A stretch of 64,000 nucleotides of DNA. It comes from JAIEOG01 sp964519985 (GTDB lineage Bacteria; Bdellovibrionota; FAC87; UBA2466). Both the position numbers and the translations under genes were made by a program. The notes beneath the pieces were generated by a model. The model was not told where the DNA came from. It made no database searches and saw only the letters and a list, made by a program, of their open reading frames with translations. Positions 41,792 through 49,673 of this stretch are shown here, piece after piece; the stretch's first letter is position 1, and every line of letters begins with the position of its first letter. The stretch is from the NCBI GenBank assembly GCA_964519985.1, contig CAZFMF010000018.1, positions 1 to 64,000 of the forward strand, given 5' to 3'.

Positions 41792-42613
41792 ATGCGGATG
41801 CGAACCTTCCTAGCTTGTTTTGTCGCGGGACTAGCAGCAACCACCTGCGGGCGGTCGGCTTCGACCTTGCTGCGACAAGGGCAGTCACCCGTTTTCGACT
41901 TTCCCGTCTACATTAGCGAAGGCGCTCCGGGTCGGGTTTGGAAATACGAACGCGATCGTTCTCGTACGCTCGTACTGAGCGGCTTAAGTGACCCGCGCGG
42001 CATCGCGAGCGATCGCGCCAACAATCTTTACATCGTCGAGCAAGGGGCAAGTCGCCTCATTAAATACAATACGGTTTCCGGTGTGACGACGACCGTTGCC
42101 GACGCACTAGCGACCCCCACGGTCGTGGCGGTGAATAGTTTTGGGGAGCCTTTCGTGACGCAAGACGGTGCGTTGAACGTCATCCGCGCGCAAGACAAGC
42201 TCGCGATTAAGACGTTCACCTCGCGTCCCTCCGCGCTCGCATTCGGTGTGGAAGACGTGATGATCGTGGGGCTGTACGATTCCGATCAAGCCGTTTGGGT
42301 GTCATCCGGTGAGACGGCGTCCGTAAGCCAACCGGTGGGAATTAGCACCGATGCCACCGGCCGGGTTTACGTAGCCGAAGGAGCAACGGCCAATGCCCGG
42401 GTCGTTCGCTACCAACAACGCGGCCCGAGCGGTGAAGCGGTGGTCGCCGATTCACTGAGCGGCATCGCGGGTCTCGCCGTGGATCCCGTCGGCAATATTT
42501 ACGCCGTGGAACAGGGCGCGAACCGGGTGATTTTGATTAGCTTCGATGGAACCCTCTACACGTGGGTCTCCGATACCCTGGATCCTCAGTACCTAGCGTT
42601 CACTCAGTACTGA
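41792..42613 (+). CDS. Secreted NHL/SMP-30-like beta-propeller protein
   Basis: 273 residues. N-terminal export signal, followed by repeated ~40-residue units such as LSDPRGIASDRANNLYIVEQ, VGISTDATGRVYVAEG and IAGLAVDPVGNIYAVEQG, the D-x-x-G-N-x-Y-V pattern of NHL/SMP-30 propellers. Cys19 (ATTCG) resembles but does not satisfy a lipobox because the preceding residue is Thr, so lipidation is doubtful. GAGG lies seven bases before the ATG. It sits 9 bp upstream of the exosortase gene. Such propellers usually bind proteins or glycans; there is no catalytic clue. Confidence 0.75.
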   Translation: MRMRTFLACFVAGLAATTCGRSASTLLRQGQSPVFDFPVYISEGAPGRVWKYERDRSRTLVLSGLSDPRGIASDRANNLYIVEQGASRLIKYNTVSGVTTTVADALATPTVVAVNSFGEPFVTQDGALNVIRAQDKLAIKTFTSRPSALAFGVEDVMIVGLYDSDQAVWVSSGETASVSQPVGISTDATGRVYVAEGATANARVVRYQQRGPSGEAVVADSLSGIAGLAVDPVGNIYAVEQGANRVILISFDGTLYTWVSDTLDPQYLAFTQY

Positions 42614-42621
42614 GTTCCGAC

Positions 42622-43596
42622 ATGAACCGAAACCTCATCGGTCTGCTCTTTTCGGTTTTCTCCATTCCCGTCATCGAGATTTTCTGCCTCCACCGTATGG
42701 TGCATTCCGTACTGGGACCGAATAACACGGTCATTGGAATTTACGGGCGCGACATCTACCTACCGGTACTGCTGGGTGCCATTCTGGCCATGACCAAGAT
42801 GCACCGAACCCGCCCCTTCACGTTTTGCCTCCAGCCTAATACCATCGCGGTGAATCTTGCGACGCTGGTTTTTCTTTCGCTCACGCTGCTGCACCACGAT
42901 TGGCTCGTGCAAAATATCGGTAGCGAATGCGTCGTTATTTTACTGATCCTGGGTGCACTCCTGATGGCCGCGAGTGGCCTAACGGTTTTCACTCCGTTTT
43001 CGGATCTTCTGGACCGCGTGCGGGTCTTTGGTTCCCGGCTTTGGTACCTTGTCGGTGCGCTGGGACTTCTGTTCACCTACCCTTATGTCTTAGCCGCGGT
43101 TTGGCCTTATTTGGTGAAACTCACCGGATACTCGGTGCTGGCCGCCTTAAAGGTGCTAGGCGTCGGCGTCACTCGTTTCGACATCGCGCACAGTATCGGA
43201 ATCCACCATCCACATCTGCGCGCGTCGATCGGAATGGGTTGCTCCGGTCTGGAAGGGATTTTCTTCTTCCTCTTTGCCTACCTGCTAGTCAGGCTTTTTG
43301 CCGGGCGTCGGTCTTCTTGGTGGCGGACTTCGGCGGTGGTCTCGGGCGGCGTGCTCTTCATGTTCGTACTGAATGTGTTTCGGATCGTGCTTTTCTTCGG
43401 AGTGGCCGTCTTCATCAACCAGGCGAGTTCGCAACCCCACGGGCGAGCGTTCTTTGTTTGGGCTTTTCACGAAAACATTGGGTGGATTCTGTATTTGGCC
43501 GGCATTGTGGGTTTCTTCCACTGCTTTGGTCGCTATTTCACGGACGCCCGGGTGGCAGAAGCGGCGCCGGGAGCGGTTTCTCAATCTCTTTCTTGA
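42622..43596 (+). CDS. Exosortase/archaeosortase-family transpeptidase-like membrane protein
   Basis: 324 residues, about eight membrane helices. The family triad is complete and in order: Cys207 in GMGCSGLEG, Arg254 in LNVFRIVLF, His283 in AFHENIGW. Exosortases remove a C-terminal PEP-CTERM-type helix from surface proteins and attach the new end to a lipid or glycan. ATG 42622 lies 9 bp after the propeller gene. None of the three upstream proteins ends in a tripartite sorting tail, so the substrate is not obvious here. The 3' end overlaps the convergent methyltransferase by 59 bp. Family membership is confident; the subfamily is not assigned. Confidence 0.88.
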   Translation: MNRNLIGLLFSVFSIPVIEIFCLHRMVHSVLGPNNTVIGIYGRDIYLPVLLGAILAMTKMHRTRPFTFCLQPNTIAVNLATLVFLSLTLLHHDWLVQNIGSECVVILLILGALLMAASGLTVFTPFSDLLDRVRVFGSRLWYLVGALGLLFTYPYVLAAVWPYLVKLTGYSVLAALKVLGVGVTRFDIAHSIGIHHPHLRASIGMGCSGLEGIFFFLFAYLLVRLFAGRRSSWWRTSAVVSGGVLFMFVLNVFRIVLFFGVAVFINQASSQPHGRAFFVWAFHENIGWILYLAGIVGFFHCFGRYFTDARVAEAAPGAVSQSLS

Positions 43597-44314
43597 ACAG
43601 AAAAAGGTAATTGAACCCACGTAGGAAATAGTTTCCTTCGATAGCCGACGTGTGCCAGTGATTGCGCTTCAGCGTACGATTGTTACGAGTTACGGCAATG
43701 ATATCCACGGGGTGGAACAGCCGCTTTGCCAATTCGAAGAGTTCGAACCCAATCGGTGAAAACGGTTTTCCCTTTTTGAATGAGTCGCTCACGTAAATAG
43801 CGAAGTAGCGTCGATCCTTCAGGACCCGGAATGCCTCGCCGATGACCAGATTCATCGCGGCGTAGTAAGCCGGAGTTCGGGAATCGAGCTCGCCGATACA
43901 TTGCGGATTACCACTGTACTGAATGTGGGTGGAGTAGGGGGGATCCATGAAGAAAAAATCCGCCGAAGCCTTTTCGAGCGGGAGCCTCCGTGCGTCGGCT
44001 TTCTCGATGTCTTCCCGAAACGGAGCGATATCGAATCCCCTTCCCCGTCGATTCATATCGCGGCAGACATCCAAGGTGGTCCCACTCCCGCACATCGGAT
44101 CGACGACCAGATCGCCTTCCCGGGTGTAGCGTTCGAGGCAATTCCAGATCACGTAAGAGGGGGTCGCGCCCTTGTAGTCTTTATGGCCCTGCATTCCCAC
44201 GCCGTAGTGCTGGGAAGGGTAGTCCCAGAGCGTGGTGGTTTGCACGCGCAGCTCGGGACGCTTCCACAACCGAAAAGGCTTTGGGCCATTGGGCGGCGAG
44301 TGTTTGTCTTCCAT
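43538..44314 (-). CDS. Orphan DNA (N4/N6) or RNA methyltransferase with DPPY motif
   Basis: 258 residues. SAM motif I VDPMCGSGTTLDVCRDM (about 71-87) precedes the catalytic DPPY (124-127, FMDPPYSTHIQY), an exocyclic-amine methyltransferase signature. Motif order I then IV differs from classical beta-class enzymes and also fits TRM11-like RNA methylases. A typical lead-in TPSYVIWNCLERYTREGD is present. No restriction enzyme or specificity gene lies nearby, so it is either a solitary regulatory methylase or an RNA enzyme. ATG 44314 is taken; a TTG at 44353 is a longer option but overlaps the divergent mazG start. It overlaps the exosortase by 59 bp. Confidence 0.78.
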   Translation of the reverse strand: MEDKHSPPNGPKPFRLWKRPELRVQTTTLWDYPSQHYGVGMQGHKDYKGATPSYVIWNCLERYTREGDLVVDPMCGSGTTLDVCRDMNRRGRGFDIAPFREDIEKADARRLPLEKASADFFFMDPPYSTHIQYSGNPQCIGELDSRTPAYYAAMNLVIGEAFRVLKDRRYFAIYVSDSFKKGKPFSPIGFELFELAKRLFHPVDIIAVTRNNRTLKRNHWHTSAIEGNYFLRGFNYLFLFKKEIEKPLPAPLLPPGRP

Positions 44315-44352
44315 CCGGCTGCGAGTTAGACCATATCCCAGGAACGGGTTCA

Positions 44353-44721
44353 ATGGCTTCGGACAAGATCATTCATCTCGACAAGCTGCTTCAGCGCCAG
44401 CGGGAGTTCGTAAGCGCGCGAGAATGGGACGTTTTTCACACGCCTAAGAATCTAGCCATGGCGCTGGTCGGGGAGGCCGCTGAGCTGGTGGAACTCTTCC
44501 AATGGCTGACCGCGGAGGAGTCCGAAAAGCTGGCCCAGGATCCGGCCAAGGCCAAGGCGCTGCGCGATGAAATGGCGGACGTTTTTTTCTATCTTTTACG
44601 CCTGGCGGACCGCTTCGAAATCGATTTGGAGGCGGCCTTTCTGGAGAAGATGGAAGACAACGGCCGCAAGTACCCGGTGGACCGGTCCAAAGGGAGTGCT
44701 CGAAAGTATACGGAATACTAG
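44353..44721 (+). CDS. MazG-like nucleotide pyrophosphohydrolase
   Basis: 122 residues, single-domain MazG/RS21-C6 type (dCTPase-like). EWDVFHTPKNLAMALVGEAAELVELFQW, then RDEMADVFFYLLRLADRF supplies the E-x-x-E ... E-x-x-D metal ligands. It hydrolyses (d)NTPs to NMP and PPi to clean the nucleotide pool. Its stop lies in the palindrome CTAG, which gives stop codons on both strands, so it overlaps the convergent FecR-like gene by 4 bp. Confidence 0.92.
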   Translation: MASDKIIHLDKLLQRQREFVSAREWDVFHTPKNLAMALVGEAAELVELFQWLTAEESEKLAQDPAKAKALRDEMADVFFYLLRLADRFEIDLEAAFLEKMEDNGRKYPVDRSKGSARKYTEY

Positions 44722-45302
44722 AAGCGGTTTGCGTCGCTAAAGCTCTGGACCACTGACGGGGGCAGTTTCATCAAATCCCCAATCCGTTGCCCGTAACGTC
44801 CGCCCACCCCACCCCAGTAACCGGCGCCCACTTCCTTAGCGTCGTTGGGACGGGGCAGGGAGCTGAATCGCACCTTACCCTCAAATACGACAATCTCCGA
44901 TTCCAGGAGTAAGGGCTGAAAGGTGGTGAGAAAGTCCGTTCCACGCACCGCCATCACCGTAGTCGGGGTGCGTAGCTTGAATTTTCCCTTCGACACTTTT
45001 TCCTGAAGGCGGGCTCGGACGGTGCCTTGCAACAAGGTGGGCATCAACGGCAGATTCTTGTCAATTTGCAGGCGGGTGCCCGGAGTGATCAGGATTTCCG
45101 ACTTTTCTCCGCCTTCTTCCCCCGCTAGCCGAAGCACCGCGCGCGAGTCTGGACCGGCGACGAGTTCACCCGACCCATCCAGCTCCATGCCGAGCGTGAC
45201 CGCCTGCCCGCCGAAGGTTACGGTGCCTTCCACCCGGGTGAAAACCGCCGCCCAAGTGGGACACGTGGTGAGGAGGGCAATGGCCAAGGCGAGTTTTTTC
45301 AT
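44718..45302 (-). CDS. Exported FecR-domain protein
   Basis: 194 residues. Signal peptide (1-19, ending TWAAV), then a FecR-like beta domain: VEGTVTFGGQAVTLG, GSGELVAGPDSRAVLRL and FKLRTPTTVMAVRGTDF, the last being the conserved 'TP-x-AxRGTxF' block. Classical FecR is a membrane anti-sigma partner, but this protein has only a signal peptide and no sigma factor or TonB receptor neighbour, so it belongs to the periplasmic FecR-domain group with structural or ligand-binding roles. The DMT-like gene is 9 bp upstream on the same strand. Confidence 0.82.
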   Translation of the reverse strand: MKKLALAIALLTTCPTWAAVFTRVEGTVTFGGQAVTLGMELDGSGELVAGPDSRAVLRLAGEEGGEKSEILITPGTRLQIDKNLPLMPTLLQGTVRARLQEKVSKGKFKLRTPTTVMAVRGTDFLTTFQPLLLESEIVVFEGKVRFSSLPRPNDAKEVGAGYWGGVGGRYGQRIGDLMKLPPSVVQSFSDANRF

Positions 45303-45311
45303 GGTGCGTTC

Positions 45312-45662
45312 CTAGCTTTGGGAGGGAAGCCCATCCCGGAAGATGAAGTAGACGGCGCCGACCAGACACAGTCCCGCCCAGATCAAATTGGGAGTCAGGC
45401 GCACTCCCATGTATAGCCGGGCAAAAACGACGAAAACCACGAGGGTGATGACTTCCTGCAAGATCTTAAGCTGGGGAAGGGTGTAATAGCGAAATCCGAT
45501 TCGATTTCCCGGCACCTGTAAGCAGTATTCAAAAAAGGCGATCCCCCAGCTAACCAAAATCGCGATCCACAGCGGTTTCGTCGACAGATCCTTGAGGTGC
45601 CCGTACCAGGCAAAGGTCATAAAGACATTTGAGAGTATCAGCAGCAGAAGTGGGGAAATCAT
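45312..45662 (-). CDS. DMT-superfamily small membrane protein (DUF486)
   Basis: 116 residues, four membrane helices. NVFMTFAWYGHLKD and FFEYCLQVPGNRIGF are the DUF486 signature; the protein ends VGAVYFIFRDGLP. Members resemble half-transporters of the drug/metabolite superfamily. Function unknown. It precedes the FecR-like gene by 9 bp. Just upstream, 45666-45676 (CTACCCACTTT) repeats an 11-mer also found at 32081-32091. Confidence 0.88.
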   Translation of the reverse strand: MISPLLLLILSNVFMTFAWYGHLKDLSTKPLWIAILVSWGIAFFEYCLQVPGNRIGFRYYTLPQLKILQEVITLVVFVVFARLYMGVRLTPNLIWAGLCLVGAVYFIFRDGLPSQS

Positions 45663-45726
45663 GAACTACCCACTTTATCCGGCAGGAGGCCTTCCCACAA
45701 TCTCCGGTTTAGAGTAGTAAGCGGTC

Positions 45727-46389
45727 ATGTTGGACACCCATCTCTTCACCCTCTTCGCTCAAGCGATTCCCCTGGTTTTTGCCGCGCTGTTTCCGGTGGT
45801 GAACCCCATTGGGTCGGCGATCATCTTGATGCCGTTTACGACGGGCATCGACGATCGAACCCGCCGGTTTGTGGCCAAGAAAGTGGCTTGGAACACGCTT
45901 TTCTTGCTAACGATCGTCTTATTGGCGGGAAGTCATCTGCTCGCCTTTTTTGGTATCTCGGTACCGGTGGTTCAGGTGGCCGGGGGACTGGTCCTGGCCT
46001 CGATGGGCTGGAAGATGCTCACGGCGGAGGACCATGTCGACGAGGAAAAGCCCGAAGGGCACCTAACGTCGCTGGAAGACCAAACCTTCTACCCGTTTAC
46101 TTTTCCGGTCACGGTGGGCCCGGGCAGTGTGGCCGTGACGTTGACGCTCAGCGCACACACCACCCAACCGAAGCTGCTCGAGACCTTGGTCAGTCAGGCG
46201 GGGGCGCTGATCGCCTTTATGGCGGTGGCGGTCACCGTATACCTTTCGCTCGCGTACACGGTCACCCTGCTGACGCGCATGGGTTCGTCGGGCATGAAGG
46301 TGATTATGCGCCTAATGGCCTTCATCATTCTTTGCATCGGCGCGCAAATCAGCTGGAGCGGAATTCACGCCCTGCTCGCCCAAGTGTAA
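45727..46389 (+). CDS. MarC-family (UPF0056) inner-membrane protein
   Basis: 220 residues with six membrane helices. ALFPVVNPIGSAIILMPFT at the N-terminus, QVAGGLVLASMGWKML and TFPVTVGPGSVAVTLTLSAH are the MarC/SNARE-like family blocks. No transport substrate is known for the family despite its name. Its stop codon overlaps the first bases of the second hairpin element, and the RND pump gene converges from the other side. Confidence 0.93.
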   Translation: MLDTHLFTLFAQAIPLVFAALFPVVNPIGSAIILMPFTTGIDDRTRRFVAKKVAWNTLFLLTIVLLAGSHLLAFFGISVPVVQVAGGLVLASMGWKMLTAEDHVDEEKPEGHLTSLEDQTFYPFTFPVTVGPGSVAVTLTLSAHTTQPKLLETLVSQAGALIAFMAVAVTVYLSLAYTVTLLTRMGSSGMKVIMRLMAFIILCIGAQISWSGIHALLAQV

Positions 46390-46475
46390 AAGGTACCCAC
46401 TTCCTTTCCAGTCACTTCGCAGGCTGGTACTCGCTACCTTTCCAGTCATGACTGAAAAGGAAGTGGGTACCTTTC
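46388..46475. repeat. 88-bp palindromic hairpin element, copy 2
   Basis: Perfect 19-bp arms at 46389-46407 (AAAGGTACCCACTTCCTTT) and 46456-46474, loop of 48 nt, the same arm and loop size as copy 1 at 298-385 and a related arm sequence (shared AAAGGT.CCCA...CTTT). Inside the loop CCAGTCA follows the left arm and a second TTTCCAGTCA precedes the right arm, so the arm-adjacent sequence is duplicated. It fills the whole gap between the marC stop and the RND-pump stop. It should terminate transcription from both sides; a REP/BIME-like origin is possible. Confidence 0.85.
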
Positions 46476-46478
46476 AGA

Positions 46479-49400
46479 TCAGTGTTTCGCCATCATCTGC
46501 GTCGGTTGGTCTTCCGGTCCACTCACACCATCGGAGAGTTCCTTGTGGATCGGCTCTTTTTCGTACGAGGGCCGGAACCACTTCACCACCTTCGCTTTGC
46601 TCCAGAGGCGGAAGCGGTCGATGTAGATGAACGCGGCCGGTACGACGATTAATGTGAGCAAAGTCGAGCTAATCAAACCGCCGATGATCGCCACCCCCAT
46701 GCTCGTGCGCTGTTTGGAGGCTTCGTTCAATCCCATCGCGATGGGTAAGGTACCGGCGATGAGGGCCATCGTGGTCATCAAGATTGGGCGCAGGCGAGTT
46801 TTACCGGCAAAGACCATGGCCTTCGCGCGGTCTTCGCCCGCCCGAATCAGCTGCATCGCTTGGTCGACGAGCAAGATCGAGTTTTTCGTCGCGACGCCCA
46901 GGAGCATGATCACCCCGATCATCGAGAACAAGTTCACCGACTCGTGCATCACGAGCAAGCCGACGAAAGCGCCGCAAATCGCGAGCGGCAACGCCATCAT
47001 GATCGTGAAGGGTGTTACGAACGATTCGTACAGGCTGGCGAGCACCAAGAAGATGAGTAGCACGGCCGCGCCCATGGCGGTCATGATGCTCACACCGAAC
47101 TCCTGGAAGTCTTCCGAGTTCCCGACGAATTGGTAGCGCACGCCTTCCGGCAAGGTGATTTCCTTGTCGAGCGTCGCCATGATCGACTGCATCGCATCCC
47201 CCAGGCCGGCGCCGGGCGCAAGGTCCGCCGTGATTTGAATAAAACGCCCACGATCTTGGCGGTTGATCGCCGAAGGGCCGATCACGGTCGAGCCGGTAGC
47301 GACGTCATTCAGGCGGACGAGTTTCATATTCACGTTCGGGATGTAAACGTCTTTGAACGAATCACGCAGATTGCGCTGATCCCCCAGCAGCCGCACCCGC
47401 ACATCGTACTCTTTCCCCGCCTGGCGGAACTTCGCCGGTACAATCCCTTCGACCTGGGCCCGGAGCTCCATGCCGTAGATCTTGCTGTTCACCCCGTACC
47501 GCTCAGCCATCCCGGGCTTCAGCTTGATCTGAAACTCCGGTTGCCCGTCGCGATAGTTGGTGTCCACGTCTTTCAAACGGGGTTCTTTGCGCGCGATATC
47601 CAAAACTTTGAGGGCGACGGACTCGATCTTTTCTTGGTCGGTGCCGGCCACGTTCAACATGAATTGGCGGTTACCCCCCGCGCCAATCGGATCGAAATCT
47701 TTCACCAGCGGATTGGCCTTGGGGAAGACCTTCAGCTGTTCGCGCAAGGATTCCTTGAACGTGATCGTGTTCATCGTCCGATCTTTGGCATCCACCATGT
47801 GAATGTAGAAACTCGCTTGATTGGGTTCGCCGTTGCGACCGCCCACCGTCAGCTGCGATACCAACACTTCCTTGTTCTTGCGAATCACGACATCCACTTC
47901 GGCCGCTTGCTTGGCCATCGTCGCTAGGTTCGTACCCGGGGCCATGTCCAACGAGACGCTGAATTCGCCCTGATCCTGTTGGGGGAAAAAGCCTTTGGGC
48001 AGAAACTTGAAAGACGACATCGCCGCAATAAAGACCACGAAGGAGCCAGCGAGCACGATGGCCGGGCGGCGCACCGTGAAACGCAAGATGCTTTCGTAAA
48101 CCCGCTCGAGCCAGTCTTGGAATTTGCCGAAGGCGGCCACTAAAGCCCCGATGGTGTAGCCCCAAATGCCTTTCTTCTTTTTCTCATGCACGGACCCGGC
48201 GAGGTAGGCGGAGAGCATCGGTGCGATCGTCAGCGCGTCGAAGAGCGAGATGGCCATCGCGAATACGATCGTCAAACCAAACTGACGGAAGAACTGTCCG
48301 GTCATGCCCTTCATGAAGGCAACCGGTCCGAACACAGCCATCACGCAAAGGGTTGTCGCCACCACGGCCAGCGCGACTTCTTGCGTTCCTTCCTTCGCGG
48401 CGCGCACGGAGTTCTTGCCCATTTCGATATGGCGGAAGATGTTTTCTCGCACCACAATCGCGTCATCGATCAAAAGTCCGACGGACAAGCTCAAAGCCAG
48501 CAGCGTCACGATATTGATCGAGAATCCGGCCAGCGCCATGAGGATAAACGCGCCGAGTAGAGAGTTGGGCAGCGCCAAACCCGTAATGATCGTGGAGCGG
48601 CCGTTGGCCAAGAAGAAATACACCACGATGATCGTTAGGATGATCCCGAGGAGAATCGACTCTTCGACATCCTTCACGTTGGCCCGCACCCAAGCCGCGC
48701 CGTCGCGCACGAGTTCGAGCGAGGGTTTGCCGGGCATGGTCGCAATTTCTTTCTGAATTTTTTGCGCCTGCATTTTAACCGCATCGGCCACGGCGACGGT
48801 ATTCGAACCCGATTGGCGGAAAACTTGAAGGATGATGGCCTTCTTTCCGTTCACAAACGTGCGCGACTTCTCTTCTTCAACCGTATCCTCTACCGTACCC
48901 ACATCTTGGATCTTGGTGGGGACGTCGTTGCCGAAGAGGTTCACGATCGTTGATCGAATATCGGCGAGATTTTCAAACTGGCCGACGGTGCGAATGATGG
49001 TTTCCTTCGCGCCTTCTTCCACCTTCCCGCTCGGGATGTTTTCGCCGGCCCGTCCGAGGGCGCCGGCAATACTGGTGACCGACATTTCACGGTTTCGCAG
49101 CTTGTTGCGATCGACCGTGACACGGATTTCACGTTTTCGCCCGCCGAGCACTTCTACCAGTCCCACTTGATTAACCTGCTCGATACGAGGACGTATGACG
49201 TCATCCGCCAGGTCGTAGAGTTGCGCTTCGCTTAGGTCGGCCGAGAGGGAGAGCGAGACAATGGGTTGATCGGAAGGGTCGATGCGGCGGATGACCGAGT
49301 CTTCGGCGTCATCTGGGAGTTTTCGCTTCACCAGGGCCACGCGGTCGCGGACCTGCTGCTCGGCATACTTCACATCGGTTTCCAACGTGAACTGGGCGAA

Positions 49401-49673
49401 GACTCGGCTCGCGCCCTCCACGTTCGTGGAGGTAACGCGTTTGATACCCGAGAGGGTTACCAGCTCATCTTCGATTGGCTTCGTGACCAAGGTTTCGATT
49501 TCGGCCGGGCCGGCGCCCGGATAGATCGTCGTAACGGTCACGAACGGAAAGTTCACATCCGGGAAAAGATCCACCGGAAGTTTCCGCATGTAGAAAACGC
49601 CCGCCGCCAACATCAATAAGACAAGGCAGGTAATAAAGATCGGTCGCTTAATGGACAGTTCGGCGAGGTTCAT
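46479..49673 (-). CDS. RND-family multidrug efflux transporter (HAE-1/AcrB-like)
   Basis: 1064 residues, full family length. It starts SIKRPIFITCLVLLMLAAG, with the large periplasmic loops of the HAE-1 group and TM4 LSVGLLIDDAIVVREN carrying the two adjacent Asp residues of the proton relay (Asp407/408 in AcrB). The ending TSMGVAIIGGLISSTLLTLIVVPA is typical. It exports amphipathic compounds using the proton motive force. It is coupled to the upstream TolC-like gene by a 4-bp overlap. Unusually, no membrane-fusion (adaptor) protein gene accompanies it. Confidence 0.95.
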   Translation of the reverse strand: MNLAELSIKRPIFITCLVLLMLAAGVFYMRKLPVDLFPDVNFPFVTVTTIYPGAGPAEIETLVTKPIEDELVTLSGIKRVTSTNVEGASRVFAQFTLETDVKYAEQQVRDRVALVKRKLPDDAEDSVIRRIDPSDQPIVSLSLSADLSEAQLYDLADDVIRPRIEQVNQVGLVEVLGGRKREIRVTVDRNKLRNREMSVTSIAGALGRAGENIPSGKVEEGAKETIIRTVGQFENLADIRSTIVNLFGNDVPTKIQDVGTVEDTVEEEKSRTFVNGKKAIILQVFRQSGSNTVAVADAVKMQAQKIQKEIATMPGKPSLELVRDGAAWVRANVKDVEESILLGIILTIIVVYFFLANGRSTIITGLALPNSLLGAFILMALAGFSINIVTLLALSLSVGLLIDDAIVVRENIFRHIEMGKNSVRAAKEGTQEVALAVVATTLCVMAVFGPVAFMKGMTGQFFRQFGLTIVFAMAISLFDALTIAPMLSAYLAGSVHEKKKKGIWGYTIGALVAAFGKFQDWLERVYESILRFTVRRPAIVLAGSFVVFIAAMSSFKFLPKGFFPQQDQGEFSVSLDMAPGTNLATMAKQAAEVDVVIRKNKEVLVSQLTVGGRNGEPNQASFYIHMVDAKDRTMNTITFKESLREQLKVFPKANPLVKDFDPIGAGGNRQFMLNVAGTDQEKIESVALKVLDIARKEPRLKDVDTNYRDGQPEFQIKLKPGMAERYGVNSKIYGMELRAQVEGIVPAKFRQAGKEYDVRVRLLGDQRNLRDSFKDVYIPNVNMKLVRLNDVATGSTVIGPSAINRQDRGRFIQITADLAPGAGLGDAMQSIMATLDKEITLPEGVRYQFVGNSEDFQEFGVSIMTAMGAAVLLIFLVLASLYESFVTPFTIMMALPLAICGAFVGLLVMHESVNLFSMIGVIMLLGVATKNSILLVDQAMQLIRAGEDRAKAMVFAGKTRLRPILMTTMALIAGTLPIAMGLNEASKQRTSMGVAIIGGLISSTLLTLIVVPAAFIYIDRFRLWSKAKVVKWFRPSYEKEPIHKELSDGVSGPEDQPTQMMAKH

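Noticed and set aside
41792..41851. Lipobox in the beta-propeller protein (ATTCG)
   Set aside because: The residue before Cys is Thr rather than Gly/Ala/Ser, so lipidation is not supported.
47130..47927. 265-codon plus-strand frame inside the RND pump gene
   Set aside because: His/Arg/Asp-rich antisense shadow; no start signal or recognisable domain.
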